This document shows positions 48,998 through 56,898 of a DNA stretch of 64,000 nt, one piece after another. The stretch covers positions 1-64,000 of the forward strand of contig NZ_BNBZ01000025.1 in the NCBI RefSeq assembly GCF_014656215.1, given 5' to 3'. This DNA is from Streptomyces zaomyceticus. Lineage in GTDB: Bacteria; Actinomycetota; Actinomycetes; Streptomycetales; Streptomycetaceae. The position numbers were made by a program, and so were the translations under genes. The notes below the pieces were generated by a model. That model saw only the letters and a program-made list of their open reading frames with translations, was not told the DNA's origin and did not search any database. The stretch's first letter is position 1. Each line of letters begins with the position of its first letter.

Positions 48998-49162
48998 GAC
49001 TGCTCACCGCCCGTGCGGACGGGGTGGTGGACACTCTTCCCGGCGTGCGGCGCCATGTGACACCGAATGTACTCAACTGGCATGAGGAACCTCCCTGTTG
49101 ACCGTGGCCATCACAGGGTGGCACGGCGAAGGTCGCCAGGGAGGCTCGGCCGGACGGGGGAG

Positions 49163-49238
49163 GGCTACGCGGACCGGAACCGCGGACCACCGGGGCTACG
49201 CGGACCGGGACCGCGGACCGGGGCTACGCGGACCGGGG
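49163..49238. repeat. Three imperfect repeats at the 3' end of the VOC gene
   Basis: GGCTACGCGGACCGG starts at 49163, 49194 and 49222 (periods 31 and 28). Unit 1 and 2 continue to CGCGGACC. The stop codon of the VOC gene (CTA, 49224-49226) lies inside the last unit. Confidence 0.75.
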
Positions 49239-49640
49239 CTGGGTGAACCGGAGCATGTTGCCGGCCGGGTCGCGGAAGGCGCAGTCGCGGACGCCGTACG
49301 GCTGGTCCACCGGCTCCTGGAGGACCTCGCCGCCGGCCGCCCGGACCTGCTCGAAGGTGGCGTCGACGTCCTCGGTGGAGAAGATCACGCCGCGCAGCAT
49401 GCCCTTCGCGAGCAGCTCGGCCACGGCCTGGCGGTCGGCGGGGGAGGCGTTGGGGTCGGCGAGCGGCGGTTCGAGGACGATCTCCACGTCCGGCTGCGCG
49501 GGCGAACCGACGGTCACCCAGCGCATCCCCTCGAAACCGACGTCGTTGCGGACCTCCAGGCCGAGGGCGTCGCGGTAGAAGGCGAGCGCCTTGTCGTGGT
49601 CGTCGACGGCGATGAAGCACTGCGAGAGCTTGACGTTCAT
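49224..49640 (-). CDS. Glyoxalase/VOC-superfamily protein
   Basis: The 138-residue protein begins MNVKLSQCFIAVDDHDKALAFYRDALGLEV and has the paired beta-alpha-beta-beta-beta modules of the VOC fold; GVIFSTEDVDATFEQVRAAGGEVLQEP and FRDPAGNMLRF make the second one. VOC proteins are metal-dependent or ligand-binding (for example bleomycin, glyoxal, fosfomycin); the exact function cannot be told. The stop lies in a repeat. Start ATG 49640. Confidence 0.9.
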   Translation of the reverse strand: MNVKLSQCFIAVDDHDKALAFYRDALGLEVRNDVGFEGMRWVTVGSPAQPDVEIVLEPPLADPNASPADRQAVAELLAKGMLRGVIFSTEDVDATFEQVRAAGGEVLQEPVDQPYGVRDCAFRDPAGNMLRFTQPRSA

Positions 49641-49741
49641 GCGATCGACGCTAAGGCCGGGTGCCGGATTCCGCTTCTCCGATCCTGACCGCTTGGGGGC
49701 GCGGCGACACGACCGCCGGGGGATTCCGGTCGGGCCCCGGG

Positions 49742-50137
49742 TCAGCTCTTCCGGACCGGCCGGGTGCGGACCTTGGCGACGCACGCGGGGATCGCGGCGC
49801 CGTCCTCGTGGCGACGGGCCCGGTAGGAGGACGGCGTCTCGCCGACGAGCTCGGTGAAGCGGGAGCTGAACGACCCGAGCGAGGTGCACCCGACGGCGAA
49901 GCAGACGTCCGTCACGCTCAGATCACCCCGCCGGAGCAGTGCCTTGGCCCGTTCGACGCGACGGGTCATGAGGTAGCTGTACGGGGTCTCGCCGAAGGCG
50001 GCGCGGAAACTGCGGGCGAAGTGCCCGGTCGACATGAGGGCCACCCCGGCCAGGGCGGGAACGTCGAGGGGAAGCGCGTAGTCGCGATCCATCACGTCCC
50101 GCGCACGACGCAGCCGCACCAGGTCCTCCAACGTCAC
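49742..50137 (-). CDS. AraC-family DNA-binding protein, single domain
   Basis: I start at GTG 50137 (GGGGGC directly upstream), giving 131 residues. It is just the AraC DNA-binding domain: LRRARDVMDRDYALPLDVPALAGVALMSTGHFARSFRAAFGETPYSYL (helix-turn-helix 1), then GDLSVTDVCFAVGCTSLGSFSSRFTELVGETPSSYR (HTH 2). No effector domain is present. The VOC gene is 102 bases downstream on the same strand and is its likely target. Such AraC/VOC pairs are common in actinobacteria. Confidence 0.9.
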   Translation of the reverse strand: MTLEDLVRLRRARDVMDRDYALPLDVPALAGVALMSTGHFARSFRAAFGETPYSYLMTRRVERAKALLRRGDLSVTDVCFAVGCTSLGSFSSRFTELVGETPSSYRARRHEDGAAIPACVAKVRTRPVRKS

Positions 50138-50248
50138 GCCCCCAGCATGGCACGGGCCGGTCACCGGGGCGCGGGGCCGGAGCGGCGGGAGGGGAGGGGA
50201 GGGGAGGGATGGGGCGAGGGTGCGGCAACTCCCGATTCCGGGGAGCGG

Positions 50249-50662
50249 CTACGGGGCGATGTCGGCGTGAACCCCGCGCAGCAGCAGCCGACGCCTGAGG
50301 AACTCCATCTCCGGCAGGGTCCCCACCAGGCCGTCGCGGCTCAGCTCCGCGGCGAGCTCACGAGCCTGCGACAACGAGGCCGCCGAGAAGACCTCCCGAA
50401 GGACCTTCAGAGTGGGCACGAGACGGGGAACCGGACCGACCAGCCGGAGCCTGGCGGGTCCGTGCGCTGCGAGGAGGGCCTCCCGGACGTCGTCCGGCGC
50501 CGGTTCCGGACCGGACTGTTCGCACAGGTAGATGCCGCAGGTCCCGCAGGAGAACTCCGAGTCCCACCACAACGCGTCGTGAAGGATGAACTGGTTCACC
50601 CGTCGCGTCGCTGTGCTGCCGCACTCGCACCGCGAGGGGATCTTCGCCGTTCGACCCGTCAC
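50249..50662 (-). CDS. Zinc-ribbon plus L7/L12-CTD-like protein (137 aa), function unknown
   Basis: The N-terminal 55 residues hold two Cys pairs (RCECG and SCGTCGIYLC), a zinc ribbon. The C-terminal part, LKVLREVFSAASLSQAREL...PEMEFLRRRLLLRGVHADI, resembles the ribosomal L7/L12 C-terminal domain in its helix and turn pattern (LREV...SL.QA.EL...E.E.L...L...GV.A). This is by eye. The ATG overlaps the stop of the next gene upstream by 4 bases, so the two make one unit. Possible polymorphic toxin-immunity or ribosome-associated role is only a guess. Confidence 0.7.
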   Translation of the reverse strand: MTGRTAKIPSRCECGSTATRRVNQFILHDALWWDSEFSCGTCGIYLCEQSGPEPAPDDVREALLAAHGPARLRLVGPVPRLVPTLKVLREVFSAASLSQARELAAELSRDGLVGTLPEMEFLRRRLLLRGVHADIAP

Positions 50663-51180
50663 TCCGACTCCCCCGTGATCCCCTCAGCAGACAGATCCTC
50701 GCCGCAGAAGACGCAGACGAAGTCCTGCTCCCGCACGATGCTGAGCTCCCGGCACGAGCGGCATCGGCGGAAGACCACCTCGTGCGTGAACCCGGACGGG
50801 CGATGGATCCCGATCCGGTCCAGGGCCTCGGCCACGGCCGGCCACGAGCCGATGTCCGGGCAGTAGCCGGTCGACTGGTTGGTGACCTCGTCGACCACCC
50901 ACCGTCCGGACTCCTCGCGGAAGCTCATCTCGCCGGCGCTCAGCACGTCTCCGCCGCCCGCGCACACCACGTGCTCGCTGCGGCGCGGAGCCAGTCGCAG
51001 CACCCCGCCGTCATCGACGACGAATGTGAAGGGCTCGGCCAGCTCTTTCGAGGTCAGCGCGGTGACCCACGTACTGAAGTCCGCGGACGAGCGGATGCTC
51101 CGGCCCTCACTGCCCGCCTGGACGAACGCCTTCAGCTCCGCCGGACCTACGTACCGATAGCTCTGCCCCCGCGCCCCCAC
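50659..51180 (-). CDS. Zinc-ribbon protein of unknown function (173 aa)
   Basis: I start at GTG 51180 (MGARGQSYRYVGPAELKA). Middle: FTFVVDDGGVLRLAPRRSEHVVCAGGGDVLSAGEMSFREE and VTNQSTGYCPDIGSWPAVAEAL, conserved-looking, then a C-terminal zinc ribbon FRRCRSCRELSIVREQDFVCVFCGEDL with four Cys in a C-x2-C ... C-x2-C order. The SEHVVCAGG and NQSTGYCPD parts look like catalytic or binding loops, but no known family is recognised. It is cotranscribed with the zinc-ribbon/L7-L12-like gene and divergent from the XRE gene across the operator at 51253-51270. Confidence 0.72.
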   Translation of the reverse strand: MGARGQSYRYVGPAELKAFVQAGSEGRSIRSSADFSTWVTALTSKELAEPFTFVVDDGGVLRLAPRRSEHVVCAGGGDVLSAGEMSFREESGRWVVDEVTNQSTGYCPDIGSWPAVAEALDRIGIHRPSGFTHEVVFRRCRSCRELSIVREQDFVCVFCGEDLSAEGITGESE

Positions 51181-51252
51181 GCACGCCAATCTATGGGCTC
51201 GCGCGGCCGGAACCCAGGGGATTACGGGCTCCGCGCCGCGCCCGCGTGCTGC

Positions 51253-51270
51253 TGCAAGCGGGTGCTTGCA
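51253..51270. promoter_or_regulatory. Palindromic operator ahead of the XRE regulator
   Basis: TGCAAGC-GGGT-GCTTGCA, a perfect 7-bp-arm inverted repeat. A second weaker pair TTGC-N8-GCAA overlaps at 51267. It sits in the 120-base gap between the zinc-ribbon gene and the XRE gene, so it could regulate both. Confidence 0.7.
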
Positions 51271-51300
51271 ATAGTTAGCAAAGGCTGGCATGGTCGGGGC

Positions 51301-51726
51301 ATGGCATCGCTCAACGTCGGCAATCTCGGCGAGTACCTCCGCGAGCAGCGGAGGACCGCGCAGTTGTCCCTGCGGCAGCTCGCCGACGCCGCCGGGGTGT
51401 CGAACCCGTATCTGAGTCAGATCGAGCGCGGGCTGCGGAAGCCCAGCGCCGAGGTGTTGCAGCAGGTCGCCAAGGCCCTGCGGATCTCCGCCGAGACGCT
51501 CTACGTACGGGCCGGGATTCTCGACGAGAAGGCGCAGGACGAGCTCGAGACGCGGGCCGTCGTCCTCGCCGATCCCTCGATCAACGAGCGGCAGAAGCAG
51601 GTGCTGCTCCAGATCTACGACTCCTTCCGCAAGGAGAACGCCGCCGAAGCCGCGGCCGCGGCCGCCGAGGCCACGGCCCCCCGGCCCGCCGGCGCGCCCG
51701 ATGCCGAAGAACCCCTGACCCCCTGA
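51301..51726 (+). CDS. XRE-family DNA-binding protein
   Basis: The 141-residue protein begins MASLNVGNLGEYLREQRRTA. The helix-turn-helix is LSLRQLADAAGVSNPYLSQIERGLRKPSAEVLQQVAKALRI, a clean XRE. The rest (YVRAGILDEKAQDELETRAVVLADPSINERQKQVLLQIYDSFR) is the helical segment often seen before an Ala/Pro/Glu-rich tail. It regulates probably itself and the downstream HBHA-like gene (52 bases after), which are likely one operon. Confidence 0.9.
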   Translation: MASLNVGNLGEYLREQRRTAQLSLRQLADAAGVSNPYLSQIERGLRKPSAEVLQQVAKALRISAETLYVRAGILDEKAQDELETRAVVLADPSINERQKQVLLQIYDSFRKENAAEAAAAAAEATAPRPAGAPDAEEPLTP

Positions 51727-51778
51727 CCCTCTGAGCCAGCCCCTTCGCTCGCACGTCACATCCGGGAGGACCACCAGC

Positions 51779-52357
51779 ATGGCCATCATCGACGAACTGC
51801 GTACCCCTCTCTACTTCGCCGCCGGCACCGCCGACCTCGCCGTGCAGCAGGCCAAGAAGGTCCCCGGCCTGATCGAGCAGCTGGCCGCCGAGGCGCCCGC
51901 CCGGATCGAGGCCGTGCGGAAGACCGACCCCAAGGTCGTGCAGGAGAAGGTGACCGCCCAGGCCAAGGAGGCCCAGGCCACGGTGCAGTCGAAGTTCGCC
52001 GATGTCGTCGGCGGTCTCGACACGGACCTGAAGAAGCTCGGTGACACCGCCCAGGACTTCGCCCTGCGCGGTGTCGGCGTCGCCGCCGAGTACGCCGTCA
52101 AGGCGCGCGAGAAGTACGAGGAGGTCGCCGCCCACGGCGAGGAGGCCGTCAAGGCCTGGCGTGGCGAGGTCGCCGAGGAGATCGTCGAGATCGCCGTCGT
52201 CGTCGAGCCGGAGGAGACGAAGGCCGAGGACAAGGCCGACGGGAAGGCCGACACCAAGGCCGAGGGCAAGGCGGAGGAGCCGAAGGCGCCCGCCAGGAAG
52301 ACCACCGCCCGCAAGGCGCCCGCCAAGAAGGCGGCCGTCGCCGCTGAGAAGGAGTAG
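51779..52357 (+). CDS. HBHA-like coiled-coil protein with Lys/Ala tail
   Basis: The 192-residue protein resembles the mycobacterial heparin-binding hemagglutinin: a helical N-terminus (MAIIDELRTPLYFAAGTADLAVQQAKKVPGLIEQLAAEAPARIE), long Ala/Glu/Lys helices, then a repeat-rich basic tail (KADGKADTKAEGKAEEPKAPARKTTARKAPAKKAA). In HBHA this tail binds sulfated glycans; here it may bind polyanions such as DNA or teichoic acid, or help cell poles/lipid inclusions. It follows the XRE gene and starts after GGGAGGACC. Confidence 0.85.
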   Translation: MAIIDELRTPLYFAAGTADLAVQQAKKVPGLIEQLAAEAPARIEAVRKTDPKVVQEKVTAQAKEAQATVQSKFADVVGGLDTDLKKLGDTAQDFALRGVGVAAEYAVKAREKYEEVAAHGEEAVKAWRGEVAEEIVEIAVVVEPEETKAEDKADGKADTKAEGKAEEPKAPARKTTARKAPAKKAAVAAEKE

Positions 52358-52446
52358 GGCCGGGCACCAATTCGGGTAGCCGGTGCGTTGAACCGGGTAC
52401 CTTGACCGCGAGGCGCTCTTCCCCTCTTCTCTAGGCGGTGCTCAGC

Positions 52447-52794
52447 ATGTTGCGCGCGGGATTCGACTCCCTTCTCTCCCTGGTGATGTTCCTGATCTTC
52501 ACCGGCTTCGCCGTCGCCGCGCTCGTCTTCGCCGCCATGGCGCGCGAGGACGCGTATCGCGCCGCCGAGAAGCAGACGAAGAAGTTCTGGCTGATCATCC
52601 TGGGCATCAACCTCGCCCTGAACCTGCTGTTCCCGATGCTGTTCCTGCAGATCGCGGGCGTGATCGCCGCCATCGTCTTCATGGTGGACGTACGCCCCGC
52701 GCTCGCGCAGGTCTCGGGCGGCGGTGGCCGGGGCCGCCGGGGCGGTGGCTCCAGCAGCGACGGGCCGTACGGCCCCTACAACGGCGGCCGGTAG
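52447..52794 (+). CDS. DUF2516 membrane protein
   Basis: The 115-residue protein starts at ATG 52447 (AGGCGG eight bases upstream; GTG 52438 is possible). Three membrane segments: SLLSLVMFLIFTGFAVAALVFA, FWLIILGINLALNLLFPML, QIAGVIAAIVFMVDVRP. A Gly/Arg/Ser-rich cytosolic tail (GGGGRGRRGGGSSSDGPYGPY) ends it. Matches DUF2516 of actinobacteria. Unknown role. Follows the HBHA-like gene, possibly in the same operon. Confidence 0.85.
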   Translation: MLRAGFDSLLSLVMFLIFTGFAVAALVFAAMAREDAYRAAEKQTKKFWLIILGINLALNLLFPMLFLQIAGVIAAIVFMVDVRPALAQVSGGGGRGRRGGGSSSDGPYGPYNGGR

Positions 52795-52922
52795 CCGACC
52801 GCCGGGTCCTTCCGCCGGTCGGTGGCGACACGCGACACGACGGCGCCACGGCACGACCGTGGGACGTCACGACCGTCGGACGGCGCCACGGCACGAAGAC
52901 ACAACGGGCAGGGCCCGGGGAG

Positions 52923-54224
52923 CTATCCCCGGGTCCTTTCCCTTTCCAGCGCCAGGACCGCGACGTCGTCCGTCAGCTCGCCGCCGTTCAGGGACCGGAC
53001 CTCCGTCACGGCCGCCTCCAGGAGCTCCTCGCCCCGCAGGCCCGCCGCCAGCTGCCGGTTGATCATCCCGACCATCCCGTCCTGGCCGAGCCGCGGCGAG
53101 CCGGGTCCGGCCGAGCGGCCCTCGATCAGTCCGTCCGTGTACATGAGCAGGCTCCACGACCCGCCGAGCTCGACCTGCCGGCGCGGCCAGCGGGCGCGCG
53201 GCAGCAGACCCAGGGCGGGGCCGCCGTCCTCGTACGGGAGCAGCCGTGCCGCCCGCCCCTGGCGGGCGATCAGCGGTGACGGGTGGCCGGCCAGGCAGAG
53301 GCCCGCCCGGCGTCCGTCGGGTGCGATGTCGACGGTGCACAGGGTCGCGAAGATCTCCTCGCTCTCCCGCTCGTGCTCCAGGACCTGCTGCATCGTCGAG
53401 AGCAGTTCGTCCCCGCACAGTCCGGCGAAGGTCAGGGCCCGCCAGGCGATCCGCAGCTCGACGCCGAGCGCGGCCTCGTCGGGGCCGTGCCCGCAGACGT
53501 CGCCGATCATGGCGTGGACGGTGCCGTCGGGCGTACGCACCACGTCGTAGAAGTCGCCGCCGAGCAGCGCGCGCTCGCGGCCGGGCCGGTAGCGGGCCGC
53601 GAACCGCAGGTCGGAGCCCTCCAGGAGGGGCGTGGGGAGCAGCCCGCGCTCCAGGCGGGCGTTCTCCTGGGCGCGGAGCCGTGACTCGGCCAGCTTCACC
53701 TGGACGGCGTCGGCGCGCTTGCGCTCGACCGCGTACCGGATGGCCCGGCTCAGCAGCCGTCCGTCGAGTTCCTCGCGGAAGAGGTGGTCCTGGGCGCCGA
53801 CGCGTACCGCCTCGGCCGCCAGCTCCGCGTCGGCGGAGGTCGCGAGCGCGAGGACGGCGTGGCGGGGGGCGAGGCGCAGGATGTGGCGCAGCGGGGCGAG
53901 CGGGTCCTCGCCCGCGGCGGCCCGGGGGCCGGGCAGGGAGAGGTCGACGAGGACGCAGTGCACGTCGTCGGTGAGGAGCCGCTCGGCCTCGGTGAGGTTG
54001 CGGGCGGTGCGGATCCGGACCCGGGTGCCGGCGGCGTCCGCGGCGTCGAGCAGTTCGGGTACGGCGAGGACACCCGCCGGGTCGTCCTCGACGACCAGGA
54101 GAGTGAGATCGGTGCGGTCGGTGCCTGTGACTGTGCCTGTCATAGCGGTGGCGTCCATAGCGGTGGCGTCGCCGGGTCCCGCAGCAGCAGAGACGATTCT
54201 CTGACGCGGTACGGATACGGGCAT
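52923..54224 (-). CDS. Response-regulator/SpoIIE-type PP2C phosphatase
   Basis: The 433-residue protein starts at ATG 54224 (GGAAGG upstream). After an N-terminal GDATAMDATAMTG repeat comes a receiver domain (DLTLLVVEDDPAGVLAVPELL; phosphoacceptor Asp in CVLVDLSLPGP; no proper Lys motif later). A coiled linker leads to the PP2C-type SpoIIE domain: LLPTPLLEGSDLRFAARYRPG, LLGGDFYDVV, MIGDVCGHGPDEAALG and LTDDVAVLAL hold the metal-binding Asp/Gly. Such RsbU/RsbP-like proteins dephosphorylate anti-anti-sigma factors. The partner is unknown. Confidence 0.92.
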   Translation of the reverse strand: MPVSVPRQRIVSAAAGPGDATAMDATAMTGTVTGTDRTDLTLLVVEDDPAGVLAVPELLDAADAAGTRVRIRTARNLTEAERLLTDDVHCVLVDLSLPGPRAAAGEDPLAPLRHILRLAPRHAVLALATSADAELAAEAVRVGAQDHLFREELDGRLLSRAIRYAVERKRADAVQVKLAESRLRAQENARLERGLLPTPLLEGSDLRFAARYRPGRERALLGGDFYDVVRTPDGTVHAMIGDVCGHGPDEAALGVELRIAWRALTFAGLCGDELLSTMQQVLEHERESEEIFATLCTVDIAPDGRRAGLCLAGHPSPLIARQGRAARLLPYEDGGPALGLLPRARWPRRQVELGGSWSLLMYTDGLIEGRSAGPGSPRLGQDGMVGMINRQLAAGLRGEELLEAAVTEVRSLNGGELTDDVAVLALERERTRG

Positions 54225-54498
54225 CGGTCCGGGTTCCTTCCCTCCCCCCGAGGGTGCGTAGGGCGCCGGGTGGCGCCCCGCCCGTCCCGGACCATAGCGG
54301 TAGGGCGGTGCGCAACGGAATGGTGATCAGCCGGTGGTCACCCGCGTCGTTGCTGGCATATGCCGCGGAAGGGGAGGTACTTGCCCCCGTACGCCGGGCG
54401 GGACGGCCCGGAGGCAATGAGAAACGTCACGCCGGGTGGGGCCCGTCCGGTTCCGCCGCCACGCGTGCACTCCGTCACGTCGGGCGGCCGCCCCCCCC
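54225..54498. other. Gene-free gap between phosphatase and NlpC/P60 genes
   Basis: 274 bases, high GC with a G-rich 3' part. I see no coding frame with a ribosome site and no hairpin of note; it contains the promoter region of the phosphatase gene, and a 22-bp-period repeat starts at its end. Confidence 0.6.
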
Positions 54499-54537
54499 GT
54501 CAGGTCGGGCGGACGCCCCCGTCAGGTCGGGCGGACG
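54499..54537. repeat. 17-bp direct repeat spanning the NlpC/P60 stop codon
   Basis: GTCAGGTCGGGCGGACG occurs at 54499-54515 and 54521-54537 (period 22). The second copy holds the stop codon of the NlpC/P60 gene (TCA at 54522-54524). Confidence 0.75.
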
Positions 54538-55571
54538 ACCCCGAGGATCTCCATCGAGCCCGCACCCGCGAGCGTCACGTTCCGCCCCGGGCGCGGCGCG
54601 TGCACCATCGTGCCGTTTCCGACGTACATCCCGATGTGGCTCGCGTCCTTGAAGTAGACGATCAGGTCGCCCGGCCGCATGTCCTTGATGTCGACGCGCG
54701 GCAACAGGCGCCACTGCTCCTGCGAGGTCCGCGGGATCGGCCGGCCGGCCGTGCCCCAGGCGCTCTGGGTCAGCCCCGAGCAGTCGAACGAGCTCGGGCC
54801 CTCCGCGCCCCACTCGTACGGCTTGCCGATCTGGCCCGTCGCGAACTCGATCGCCTTCTTCGCCGCCGCCGTGGTGTCCCCCTTCAGGCCGCTGAGGACG
54901 CCGGTACCGAGCCAGGTGGTCTGGGCCCTGTTCCGCGCCTGCTCCTCGAGGCGGCGCAGCCGCTCGCGCTCCTCGGCGGCGAGTGCGGACTCCAGCTTCT
55001 TCGCCGCGGTGATCTTGTCGTTGATCTCCTTCTTCGCCTGGGCCTGCCGGACGCGGTGCGACTCCAGCTTGGTCCAGTTGAGTCCGGCGTCCTTGGCGTA
55101 GACGTCCAACTGCGCCTGGGTGCGGTTCATTTCGCCGAGCAGGTCCGTGGTGGCCTTCGCCCCGGCCTTGAGGCGTCCGGCGGTGTCGAGGAAGAGCTGC
55201 GGGTCGTCGGTGAGGACGAACTTCGCGTCCTCGGGGAGCCCGCCGTTGCGGTACTGGGCGCGGGCGGCGGCACCGGCCCGCGCCTTGAGGTCCTCGATCT
55301 TCTCGCGGCCCTCCACGATCATCCGGGCGACCCGGACGATCTCGGCGGACTGCTCCTTGGTCTTCTCCTCCGCGAGGTTGTACGCGTCGGTGGCGACGGC
55401 GGCCTGCCGGTACAGGTCGTCTATCTCCTGGCGTACCTCCTCCAGGCTCTTCTTCGGAGCCGGCGGGGGCAGCGGCGCGGCCGCGGCCTGGAGGGTCAGC
55501 GCGGGCGAGGCCAGCACGGTCAAGGCGCAGATCACAGTGATCGCGGCGGTGGCGTGGCGGCGTCGGTTCAC
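54522..55571 (-). CDS. Secreted NlpC/P60 peptidoglycan endopeptidase
   Basis: The 349-residue protein starts at GTG 55571 (GAGGGGGAGC upstream). Signal peptide (RRRHATAAITVICALTVLASPALTLQA). Long N-terminal coiled coil (KSLEEVRQEIDDLYRQAAVATDAYN... about 40-225), then the NlpC/P60 domain: IGKPYEWGAEGPSSFDCSGLTQSAW with catalytic Cys, GDLIVYFKDASHIGMYVGNG with the His, and the third residue MVHAPRPG. This is the RipA/CwlO-like lytic enzyme layout. It cleaves D-Glu/meso-DAP (or LL-DAP) bonds. Signal peptide and coil suggest regulated septal or growth-related hydrolysis. No ydaO riboswitch was seen. Confidence 0.93.
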   Translation of the reverse strand: MNRRRHATAAITVICALTVLASPALTLQAAAAPLPPPAPKKSLEEVRQEIDDLYRQAAVATDAYNLAEEKTKEQSAEIVRVARMIVEGREKIEDLKARAGAAARAQYRNGGLPEDAKFVLTDDPQLFLDTAGRLKAGAKATTDLLGEMNRTQAQLDVYAKDAGLNWTKLESHRVRQAQAKKEINDKITAAKKLESALAAEERERLRRLEEQARNRAQTTWLGTGVLSGLKGDTTAAAKKAIEFATGQIGKPYEWGAEGPSSFDCSGLTQSAWGTAGRPIPRTSQEQWRLLPRVDIKDMRPGDLIVYFKDASHIGMYVGNGTMVHAPRPGRNVTLAGAGSMEILGVVRPT

Positions 55572-55599
55572 GAGCTCCCCCTCGAGTGACCAAATCTGA

Positions 55600-55613
55600 T
55601 TTACCGTCAGTAA
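55600..55613. promoter_or_regulatory. Small palindrome upstream of the NlpC/P60 gene
   Basis: TTAC-TGACG-GTAA in an A+T-rich window ahead of the gene, likely part of the promoter or a small operator. Low support. Confidence 0.35.
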
Positions 55614-55780
55614 CTTAGTGGTGACCTTGGCGATAGTGCCATGCGAAACCGGAAAGCAACAGGGGAAACCAGGGCCTGTCGGGCCTGCTCCCCCCACGGG
55701 GGACGAGCGATACGTGTGTGGCGTTCCCGGCGTACCGGAAATTCAGCGGGAGTTGGGAAAAGAGGCGACGCATCCGAATT

Positions 55781-55885
55781 CCGCCCGCCCCTCGCCGCCG
55801 AGGTCCCGGCACCTTCCCCCGCCCCTCACCACTGTGGTCCCGGCGCCCTCCGCCCGCCCCTCACCCCCGAGGTGCCAGCGCCTCC
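55781..55885. repeat. Three degenerate 32-37 bp repeats over the methyltransferase 3' end
   Basis: The unit CCGCCC..CTCRCC...GAGGTCCCGGCRCC appears near 55781-55815, 55818-55848 and 55850-55883. The last holds the methyltransferase stop codon (TCA at 55861-55863). The copies diverge by a few bases. Confidence 0.65.
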
Positions 55886-56694
55886 CACCGCACCGTCACC
55901 TCGCCCTGGCGCCACCGCCGGGGACCGTCCGTCAGCGGCCAGTCGGCCGCCAGGTCGCGGACGGAGCGGATCCACCGCTGCCGTGCGCCGAGCGAGGCGT
56001 ACGGGGCCGCCGCCGCCCAGGCCCGGTCGAAGTCGCGCAGGAACGCGTGCACCGGCTCGCCCGGCACGTTCCGGTGGATCAGCGCCTTCGGCAGCCGCTC
56101 CGCCAGGTCCGAGGGGCGTTCCAGCGAGCCGAGCCGGGTCGCGAAGGTCACCGTGCGCGGCCCGCTCCCGTCGAGCGCCACCCACACGTGCCGGCGTCCG
56201 ATCTCGTCACAGGTGCCCTCCACCAGGAGTCCGCCCGGTGCGAGCCGCCCGCACAGGCGCTGCCAGACCGCCGCGACCTGCTCCTCGTCGTACTGGCGCA
56301 GCACGTTCGCCGCCCGGATCAGGGTCACCCGGCCGGGTACGGGCACCTCGAAGCCGCCGTGCACGAAGGAGAGGCCCTCGTGTTCGTACGGCTTCGCGGC
56401 CTCGACGCGTGCGGGTTCGATCTCGATGCCGTAGAGGCGGGTGCGGGGTTCGGCGGTGCGCAGCCGGGCGAGGAGCTCGACGGCGGTCCAGGGGGCGGCC
56501 CCGTACCCGAGGTCCACGGCGAGCGGCGGCTCGGGGGAGCGGCGCAGGGCCGGGCCGTGGGTGGCGGCGATCCAGCGGTCCATGCGGCGCAGACGGTTGG
56601 GGTTGGTGGTCCCGCGGGTCGGGGTGCCGACGGGCGAAGCGGACTGATGGTGTCCCCGGGCGGAGCTCTGGGGGCGGGTGGTGCGCGGGGCCAT
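55861..56694 (-). CDS. Class I SAM-dependent methyltransferase (putative)
   Basis: The 277-residue protein starts MAPRTTRPQSSARGHHQ (ATG 56694). Ligand-binding motif I is LAVDLGYGAAPWTAVELLARL, motif II is YGIEIEPARVEAAKP and motif III has VTLIRAANVLRQY; acidic loops follow. A long C-terminal part with RVVHRNVPGEPVHAFLRDFDRAW and RQRWIRSVRDLAADWPLTDG (nearly RNA/lipid-type) is not in simple methyltransferases. Substrate unknown. Divergent from mshA with about 200 bases between; function link unknown. Confidence 0.8.
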   Translation of the reverse strand: MAPRTTRPQSSARGHHQSASPVGTPTRGTTNPNRLRRMDRWIAATHGPALRRSPEPPLAVDLGYGAAPWTAVELLARLRTAEPRTRLYGIEIEPARVEAAKPYEHEGLSFVHGGFEVPVPGRVTLIRAANVLRQYDEEQVAAVWQRLCGRLAPGGLLVEGTCDEIGRRHVWVALDGSGPRTVTFATRLGSLERPSDLAERLPKALIHRNVPGEPVHAFLRDFDRAWAAAAPYASLGARQRWIRSVRDLAADWPLTDGPRRWRQGEVTVRWEALAPRG

Positions 56695-56898
56695 GCGAAG
56701 AGCGTAAGGGGTGGGGGTCGTGGGGCGGCCCGTCCGGCGGACTCGCCGCCACCCCGGTAATGAATTGGCAAAACGCGGCCTCCGATGGAAATGAAAGGGT
56801 TCATTCCGGTGTTGACCGGGCCGGAGGGCGCCCCACGCCCTCCCGCCGTCATGCCCGCGGCGCCCGAGCTCAGCCCCCCGAGCGGAAGGACCGCCGAC

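Noticed and set aside
55572..55720. ydaO/c-di-AMP riboswitch before NlpC/P60
   Set aside because: The region is too short and lacks the conserved helices; only a small palindrome.
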